From the NCBI RefSeq assembly GCF_000708885.1, contig NZ_JEOE01000023.1, forward strand, positions 1-41,363: DNA of 41,363 nt, in the 5' to 3' direction. Positions 36,373 through 41,363 of the stretch are shown here, in pieces (positions within the stretch are counted from its first letter, which is position 1; each line of letters begins with the position of its first letter). Under the pieces are notes generated by a model, which did not search any database, was not told the origin of the DNA, and saw nothing but the letters and a program-made list of their open reading frames with translations. The position numbers and the translations under genes were made by a program. Source of the stretch: Cellulomonas sp. HZM (GTDB lineage: Bacteria; Actinomycetota; Actinomycetes; Actinomycetales; Cellulomonadaceae).

Positions 36373-37710
36373 ATGGCGGGAGCAACGAGCACGACGTGGC
36401 ACAACTGGGCACGCACGGCGTCCGCCACCCCTCACCGTAGCGAGAGCCCCCGCGACCTGCCCGAGTTGCAGGCCGTGGTCCGTGAGGGCGCTGACCAGCA
36501 TCTTCGCGTACGCGCGGTCGGCGCGGGGCACTCGTTCACGCCTGCGGCCGTCACGGACGGCATCCACCTGCACCTCGACCACCTCTCGGGCATCGAGGGC
36601 GTCAGCCGTCTGCCCGACGGCTCGGCGCACGTCACGGTCGCCGCGGGGACCCGTCTGCACCAGCTCAACGCGCTGCTGTCGGCCGAGGGCCTGGCCATGC
36701 GGAACCTCGGTGACATCGACCGCCAGTCGGTGGCCGGCGCGATCTCCACGGGCACGCACGGCACGGGCGCGCGGCTCGGCGGGATCTCCACGCAGGTGGT
36801 CGGCGTCCGCCTGGTCACCGCGACGGGTGACGTGGTCGAGGCGTCGGCCGACGAGAACCCCGAGCTGTTCGAGCTGGGGCGCCTGGGCCTCGGCACGGTG
36901 GGCGTGCTCGCCGCGGTGACGCTGCACGTCGTGCCCGCCTACCGGCTCGAGGCCCGCGAGGAGCCGATGCGCCTGCTGGACGTGCTGGACGGGCTCGACG
37001 ACCTCGCCGACGGCAACGACCACTTCGAGTTCTACTGGTTCCCCTTCACGGACCGCGCGCTCACCAAGCGCAACAACCGGGTGGCCGACGACGTCGTCGA
37101 GCCGCTCAGCGCGGCGCGGGCCTGGGTGGACGACGAGCTGCTGTCCAACCGCCTGTTCAGCGGGGTCAACCGCCTCGCGTCGGCCGTCCCCCGCATCACG
37201 CCCGCGCTCAACAACCTCAGCGCCCGCGGCCTGTCCGCCCGCCGCTACACGGCCCCGTCGCACGAGGTCTTCATCTCGCCGCGCCGCGTCGTCTTCCGCG
37301 AGATGGAGTACGCCGTGCCCCGCGAGCACCTGCGCGGCGTGCTCGAGGAGATCGACGGCTGGCTGCGCTCGACGAGCGAGCCGGTCCCGTTCCCGCTCGA
37401 GATCCGCTTCGCCGCGGCCGACGACCTGTGGCTGTCCACCGCGCACGGCCGCGAGACCGCGTACGTGGCGGTCCACCAGTACGCGCGCATGCCGCACGGC
37501 CGGTACTTCGACGCCGTGGAGAAGATCTTCGCGCAGGTCGACGGCCGGCCCCACTGGGGCAAGATGCACCGCCTGGGCGCCGAGCGGTTCGCGGAGCTGT
37601 ACCCCCGCTTCGCGGACGCCCAGCGCACGCGCGCGGCCGCCGACCCCACGGGCGTGTTCGCCAACCCGTACACCGACCACGTGTTCGGGAGCCGTCACAC
37701 GGCAGGGTGA
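36373..37710 (+). CDS. D-arabinono/L-gulono-1,4-lactone oxidase-type FAD enzyme
   Basis: A 445-residue flavoprotein oxidising an aldonolactone, of the family that makes ascorbate-like compounds in other organisms. The N-terminal FAD domain has 'RAVGAGHSFTPAAVTDG' and 'DIDRQSVAGAISTGTHGTG'; the C-terminal ALO domain includes 'FEFYWFPFTDRALTKRNNR' and ends 'HWGKMH...ADPTGVFANPY'. ATG at 36373 (MAGATSTTWHNW) is preferred because the promoter places the transcript start at about 36371 and homologues begin close to 'TTWxNW'. An ATG at 36349 would add 8 residues but lies inside the operator. The physiological product is uncertain, as actinobacteria generally lack ascorbate metabolism. Confidence 0.88.
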   Translation: MAGATSTTWHNWARTASATPHRSESPRDLPELQAVVREGADQHLRVRAVGAGHSFTPAAVTDGIHLHLDHLSGIEGVSRLPDGSAHVTVAAGTRLHQLNALLSAEGLAMRNLGDIDRQSVAGAISTGTHGTGARLGGISTQVVGVRLVTATGDVVEASADENPELFELGRLGLGTVGVLAAVTLHVVPAYRLEAREEPMRLLDVLDGLDDLADGNDHFEFYWFPFTDRALTKRNNRVADDVVEPLSAARAWVDDELLSNRLFSGVNRLASAVPRITPALNNLSARGLSARRYTAPSHEVFISPRRVVFREMEYAVPREHLRGVLEEIDGWLRSTSEPVPFPLEIRFAAADDLWLSTAHGRETAYVAVHQYARMPHGRYFDAVEKIFAQVDGRPHWGKMHRLGAERFAELYPRFADAQRTRAAADPTGVFANPYTDHVFGSRHTAG

Positions 37711-37760
37711 TCCGGCCCGATCCGCTTTCGGGCCGCGCCGACGAGGTGCAGTCTGTGCGG

Positions 37761-38705
37761 GTGAACCACACCGCTCGTGCCGTCGTCGCGACCGCCTTCG
37801 GAGGTCCTGAGGTCCTGCAGGTGCTCGACGTCCCGCTCGTCGAACCGGGTCCGGGCGAGGTGCTGGTCGAGGTCCGCGCCGCCGCGGTGAACCCGTGGGA
37901 CTGGAAGTCCTACGCGCCCGGCGCGCACGACGACGCGTCACGCCTGCCGCTGCGCCTGGGCCTCGAGGTCGCGGGGGTCGTCGAGGCCGTCGGCCCGTCC
38001 GTGCGCTGGCTCTCGCCCGGCGACGAGGTGATCGCGTGGCGCGTGCACGGCGGGTACACCGACCGCATCGTCGTCCCCGAGCAGGTCACGGTGCGGCGAC
38101 CCGCCGGCCTCAGCTGGGCCGCCGCGTCGGGCCTCATGGTCACCGGCACCACCGCGGTGCACGCCCTGTCCGCGACGCACGTGCGCACCGACGACGTCGT
38201 GCTCGTGCACGGCGGCTCGGGCGGCGTCGGTCGCATGGTGGTGCAGCTCGCGGAGCTGCGTGGCGCGGCGGTCGTCGCGACGGCGTCGGAGCACGCGCAC
38301 GACGACCTGCGCGCGCTCGGCGCGATCCCCGTCGAGCACGGCCCGGGCCTCCTGGAGCGCGTCCGCGCCGCGGCCCCCGGGCCGGTGACCGTCGCGATCG
38401 ACACCGTCGGCACCGACGAGGCGCTCGACGTCTCGGTCGCGCTCGTCGCGGACCGCGACCGCATCGCGACGATCGCCGGCCACGCGCGCGCCGCCGAGCT
38501 CGGCATCCGCGCGCTGGGAGGCGGACCCGGCGCCGACCCGGGGACGGACGTCCGCGAGGCCGCCCGCGCGCAGCTCGTCGAGCTCGCGGCGGACGGCGCG
38601 ATCGACGTTCAGGTCGCGCGCACCTACGCGCTCGACGCCGCCTCCGACGCGCACCGCGAGGGCCGCGGCGGCCACCCGGGCGGCAAGCTTGTCCTGGTGC
38701 CGTGA
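37761..38705 (+). CDS. NADPH:quinone oxidoreductase, zinc-independent MDR family
   Basis: A 314-residue medium-chain dehydrogenase/reductase of the quinone reductase (QOR) class. The N-terminal GroES-like domain carries 'VEVRAAAVNPWDWKSY'; the NADP-binding motif is 'VLVHGGSGGVGRMVVQLAELRGA'. The zinc ligands of alcohol dehydrogenases are absent, and the C-terminus ends 'GGHPGGKLVLVP', typical of QOR proteins. GTG at 37761 follows CAGTCT by 6 nt, a possible leaderless arrangement; a GTG at 37755 is also in frame. It lies 50 bp after the lactone oxidase, so cotranscription is possible. Confidence 0.9.
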   Translation: MNHTARAVVATAFGGPEVLQVLDVPLVEPGPGEVLVEVRAAAVNPWDWKSYAPGAHDDASRLPLRLGLEVAGVVEAVGPSVRWLSPGDEVIAWRVHGGYTDRIVVPEQVTVRRPAGLSWAAASGLMVTGTTAVHALSATHVRTDDVVLVHGGSGGVGRMVVQLAELRGAAVVATASEHAHDDLRALGAIPVEHGPGLLERVRAAAPGPVTVAIDTVGTDEALDVSVALVADRDRIATIAGHARAAELGIRALGGGPGADPGTDVREAARAQLVELAADGAIDVQVARTYALDAASDAHREGRGGHPGGKLVLVP

Positions 38706-38973
38706 GGCGCACCCTCGTCACGTGCTCGCTTGCCGCGGCTCGCAGCACGCCTGCCCGTATCGGTCGCAGGTTCCTAGACTGAGTGCGCCGGCGGAGCTGA
38801 TCCGCACGGAAGTCGAAGGCTCGTGACCCGTCTGGGACGTGGCGCACGGGCCTTTCGCATGCTCCCGGCAGGCGTGGCCTACACACGTACGACGCGATCC
38901 ACGAGCGGCTCGACCCGCCGCTTCTCGACCGAACACTTCGGTGCCAGCCGCGTGACCGGGGCCGGCGACGAGG
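38706..38973. other. 268-bp intergenic region between convergent genes
   Basis: No hairpin terminator or convincing coding frame. It contains a TAGACT -10-like box at 38775-38780 pointing rightward and a GTG-started frame at 38823 that runs antisense into the acetyltransferase gene; I do not support it as a gene. Confidence 0.4.
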
Positions 38974-39876
38974 TTACGACGAGTCGCTGGCACCGCGGCG
39001 CGGTCTCTCCACAAGGCGTCGCGTCCGGTCCAGGCGGTCCGGGTGCTGGCGGAAGCCCGCCGAGCGGTAGGTCGCGACCGCGGCGGTGCGGGCGCTCTCG
39101 GTGCACACCATCGCGCTCGATGCGCCCATGCTCCGCAGCTCCGCCGCGGCGGCGAGCACCATCTCCCGGCCGAACCCACGACCGCGATGATCGGCGTGGA
39201 TGCCCAGCGGCTCGAGCAATCCCGGCCGCCCGGGACCGGCGCCCCACACGGTGACGCCCGCGACGGCGATCCCGTCGTCGTCGCGGCCCAGCAGGCAGCG
39301 CGCGTCCTCGAACGCCGACCCGCTCGCCATCGTCCGCCACACCTCGTCGGTGAACCGGGTGCTCTCCCACGCGGAGCGGTGCACGGCGGTGAAGTCCGCG
39401 AGGTTCCCGGCGTCGACCACCCCGACACGCAGGCCCACCACCTCGACCGGCTCGCGCAGGTCACGGCTCAGCGGCGTCCACGCTTCCGCGGCGACCCACC
39501 CGGTCTCGTCGAGCACCTCCTGCACCCGCGAGCCGTCCGGCGCCTCGACCGACACCCTGCCGGCGGGAAGCACACCGCGATCCGGTTCGCCGAGGTCCTG
39601 AACCACCCGGCGAGCCAGCTGGTCGTCGCGCCACACCTCGGGCGCGACCGTCATGCGAAACACGTCGGGGCCGTCGAGGAAGCCGATCGCGACCGGCCGG
39701 TCCCCATCCGCCCAGGTACGGACGGTCGCAGCGGTCGCCTCCGCCCCGTTGCGCCACACCCAGCCCAGGTCGCCCGGGTGCAGCTGCACGGGCGCGTCGT
39801 CCCGCTGCCAGGTGCGCAGGGCGCCGACGACGTCCCCGAGCCGATCGACGAAGGGCGTGCTCAGCGCGATGGTCAC
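38974..39876 (-). CDS. GNAT-family N-acetyltransferase
   Basis: A 300-residue protein. The C-terminal ~150 residues hold the GNAT acetyl-CoA motif 'LGIHADHRGRGFGREMVLAAAAEL' (R-G-R-G-F-G) and the following 'TESARTAAVATYRSAGF'. The N-terminal ~140 residues resemble a second, degenerate GNAT-like unit ('AIGFLDGPDVFRMTVAPEVW'), so it may be a tandem GNAT. Substrate unknown. GTG at 39876 is a moderate choice: there is no strong ribosome binding site, and it lies 32 bp after the LysR stop on the same strand. Confidence 0.82.
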   Translation of the reverse strand: MTIALSTPFVDRLGDVVGALRTWQRDDAPVQLHPGDLGWVWRNGAEATAATVRTWADGDRPVAIGFLDGPDVFRMTVAPEVWRDDQLARRVVQDLGEPDRGVLPAGRVSVEAPDGSRVQEVLDETGWVAAEAWTPLSRDLREPVEVVGLRVGVVDAGNLADFTAVHRSAWESTRFTDEVWRTMASGSAFEDARCLLGRDDDGIAVAGVTVWGAGPGRPGLLEPLGIHADHRGRGFGREMVLAAAAELRSMGASSAMVCTESARTAAVATYRSAGFRQHPDRLDRTRRLVERPRRGASDSS

Positions 39877-39908
39877 GAGGTCATCCAACTCCCGGCGTCG
39901 ACCTCCGC

Positions 39909-40823
39909 TCACGCGTTTTCGTGCCGCCCGACGATCTCCCCCGCGACCGCCGCCAGCTCGTCGAGCACGAGCCGCACCACGAGCCGCTGCGCGCGGTCGG
40001 GCCGCACGAGCGCCTCGATCCGGCGCCCCGAGCGCACGCCGGCCAGCGGCACGAGGCGCACGTCCGCGGTGCTGGCGAACGTGTAGCGCGGTAGCAGGCA
40101 CACGCCGTGGCCGGCACCGACCAGTGTCGCGGCGACGTGGAAGTCGTTGATCCGGTGCGCGATCGTCGGCGGCGAGCCCACCGCGGTGGCGACCGCGTCG
40201 AGCACGCGACGCAGCGGGAAGCCCTCGCGCACCGCGATCCACCGCTCGTCGGCCAGGTCCCGCGGGTGCAGCCGGTCTCGGGTCGCGAGCGGGTGGGCGG
40301 CGGGGACCGCCACGTCGAGCGGCTCGCGCAGCAGCGGGCGGACCTGCACCCGCGGGCCCCACGCAGGGGCGCCGTCGGCGCGGTGGGCGACGACGACGTC
40401 GATGCGGTCGGTCAGTGCGACGAAGTCGTCGAGCGCCACGTCCTCGTCGTCGCACTCCAGCGTGATGCCGTCGTCGAGCGCCGCGACGCGTGCGACCAGG
40501 GCCGGGAGCAGGAGCTGCGCGCCGCTCGCGAACGCGCTGACGCGGACCGTCCCGGCCGGACGGGACAGGTACTCGTCGGCCGCGGCCTGCGCGCGCTCGA
40601 GCGCGACCGCGACGTCGAGCGCCGCGTCCGCGAGCGCGTCCCCCGCCGCCGTGAGGCGCAGCGAGCGGCCCGCGCGCTCGGTGAGCGGCACCGCGACCTG
40701 CCGCTGCAACGAGGCCAGCTGCTGCGAGACCGCCGACGGCGTGAGGTGCAGCGCCCGCGCCGCGGCGGTGACGCCGCCCTGGGTGCGCACCGCCCGCAGT
40801 GTCGCCAGCTCGCGAGGATCCAT
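39909..40823 (-). CDS. LysR-family transcriptional regulator
   Basis: A 304-residue regulator. The N-terminal winged helix-turn-helix 'ELATLRAVRTQGGVTAAARALHLTPSAVSQQLASLQRQVAVPLTERAGR' is the classic LysR DNA-binding domain; the C-terminal periplasmic-binding-like domain senses the coinducer. Its divergent neighbour is an EamA-type exporter, a common arrangement in which LysR controls the transporter. ATG at 40823 follows TAGCGT by 6 nt, indicating a leaderless mRNA. Confidence 0.93.
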   Translation of the reverse strand: MDPRELATLRAVRTQGGVTAAARALHLTPSAVSQQLASLQRQVAVPLTERAGRSLRLTAAGDALADAALDVAVALERAQAAADEYLSRPAGTVRVSAFASGAQLLLPALVARVAALDDGITLECDDEDVALDDFVALTDRIDVVVAHRADGAPAWGPRVQVRPLLREPLDVAVPAAHPLATRDRLHPRDLADERWIAVREGFPLRRVLDAVATAVGSPPTIAHRINDFHVAATLVGAGHGVCLLPRYTFASTADVRLVPLAGVRSGRRIEALVRPDRAQRLVVRLVLDELAAVAGEIVGRHENA

Positions 40824-40829
40824 GCAGCG

Positions 40830-40835
40830 ACGCTA
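40830..40835 (-). promoter_or_regulatory. -10 box TAGCGT, leaderless promoter of the LysR gene
   Basis: Minus-strand TAGCGT, 6 nt, then the ATG at 40823. Confidence 0.5.
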
Positions 40836-40884
40836 CATCGTCGATCCAGAACATCTCGCTGGTGCTGCACGGTCACAGAGCCGC

Positions 40885-41363
40885 ATGCTCGGTCACGTGA
40901 ACGCCCGTGACCGCCTCCTCGCCGTGCTCGTCGCCGTGTGCTGGGGACTCAACTTCGTGGCGATCCACCTCTCGCTGCAGCAGTTCCCGCCCTTCCTGCT
41001 CGTCGCACTGCGGTTCGCGATCATCGCGGTGCCGACGGTGCTGCTCGTGCCGCGACCGGACGTCCCGTGGCGCTGGCTGCTCCTGTACGGGACCGGGTTC
41101 GGCGTCCTGCAGTTCGTGTTCCTCTACTGGGCGATGGACGCGGGCATGCCGACCGGGCTCGCGTCGCTCGTGCTGCAGTCGTCGGCCCCGTTCACCGTGG
41201 TGCTCGCCGCGGCACTGCTGCGCGAGCGCGTCTCGGCGCGGCAGGCGGCGGGCGTGCTCGTCGCCATGGTCGGGCTCGCGGGGATCGCGGCGCACCGCGC
41301 GGGGCTCGCCGGCGGCGCGACGCTCGTGCCCGTGCTGCTGACGCTCGCGGGCGGGCTCGGGTG
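40885..41363 (+). CDS. EamA/DMT-family transporter (3' truncated by window)
   Basis: The frame is open from ATG 40885 to the window edge (159 codons), encoding four or five membrane segments of a drug/metabolite transporter: 'LVAVCWGLNFVAIHLSL', 'PPFLLVALRFAIIAVPTVLLV', 'GVLQFVFLYWAMDAGMPTGLASLVLQSSAPFTVVLAAALLRE', then 'GVLVAMVGLAGIAAHRAG'. This order and the 'GLASLVLQ..PFTVVLAA.LLRE' phrase are typical of the first EamA repeat, as in the YdcZ/RhtA-like amino acid exporters. GTG at 40897 (MNARDRLL) is an alternative start. It is divergent from the LysR regulator. Confidence 0.85.
   Translation, partial: MLGHVNARDRLLAVLVAVCWGLNFVAIHLSLQQFPPFLLVALRFAIIAVPTVLLVPRPDVPWRWLLLYGTGFGVLQFVFLYWAMDAGMPTGLASLVLQSSAPFTVVLAAALLRERVSARQAAGVLVAMVGLAGIAAHRAGLAGGATLVPVLLTLAGGLG

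Noticed and set aside
38823..39254. GTG-started plus-strand frame after the quinone reductase gene
   Set aside because: Most of it is antisense to the GNAT gene and the translation has no protein-like pattern.

Overview
The window comes from a very GC-rich actinobacterium, most like Cellulomonas or a close relative (Cellulomonadaceae). This is an inference from the GC content, many GTG starts, TANNNT -10 boxes placed 6-8 nt before start codons (leaderless mRNAs), a sortase signal of the LAxTG type, an MsiK-like sugar ATPase, and a DasR-type regulator with near-consensus dre operators. No species was assigned by comparison.

Layout. 1-2035: the 3' end of a secreted Ig-like protein, a hairpin terminator, an APC-family amino acid permease and tRNA-Thr(TGT). 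2036-4365: an S9 peptidase gene flanked by a small palindromic repeat family. 4366-7559 (minus strand): a membrane-tethered DsbA-like protein, a small membrane protein and a Ser/Thr kinase. 7654-9844: otsA-otsB, trehalose synthesis. 9968-12223: a glycine-rich, Ig-like, sortase-anchored surface protein. 12233-21407: the most unusual part, five tandem paralogous single-pass membrane proteins with PQQ-like beta-propeller domains, interrupted between the third and fourth copies by a lower-GC lipoprotein gene, an orphan promoter and a possible gene remnant. 21594-24083: msiK-like ABC ATPase and a DUF4032 protein.

24093-29509 is a phosphotransferase locus: a DasR-like GntR regulator, two EIIB proteins and an EIIA on the minus strand, diverging from EIIC-ptsI-ptsH on the plus strand. 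Three dre-type palindromes lie in the divergent promoter and before ptsH, so sugar uptake (most likely N-acetylglucosamine) and the general PTS proteins are probably controlled together.

29598-33260 (minus strand): a hypothetical protein with a Ser-Glu repeat, then cysS and rlmB. 33292-38705: a TetR-MFS-amino acid deaminase/aldolase operon diverging from an aldonolactone oxidase gene, with a probable TetR operator on the oxidase promoter, followed by a quinone oxidoreductase. 38974-41363: a GNAT acetyltransferase, a LysR regulator and the 5' part of a divergent EamA-type exporter that runs off the window.

The five-member propeller array is the best candidate for an undescribed system. Its members share a short cytoplasmic N-terminal motif, a cysteine pair and a VDDGS block, while their propellers have diverged strongly.
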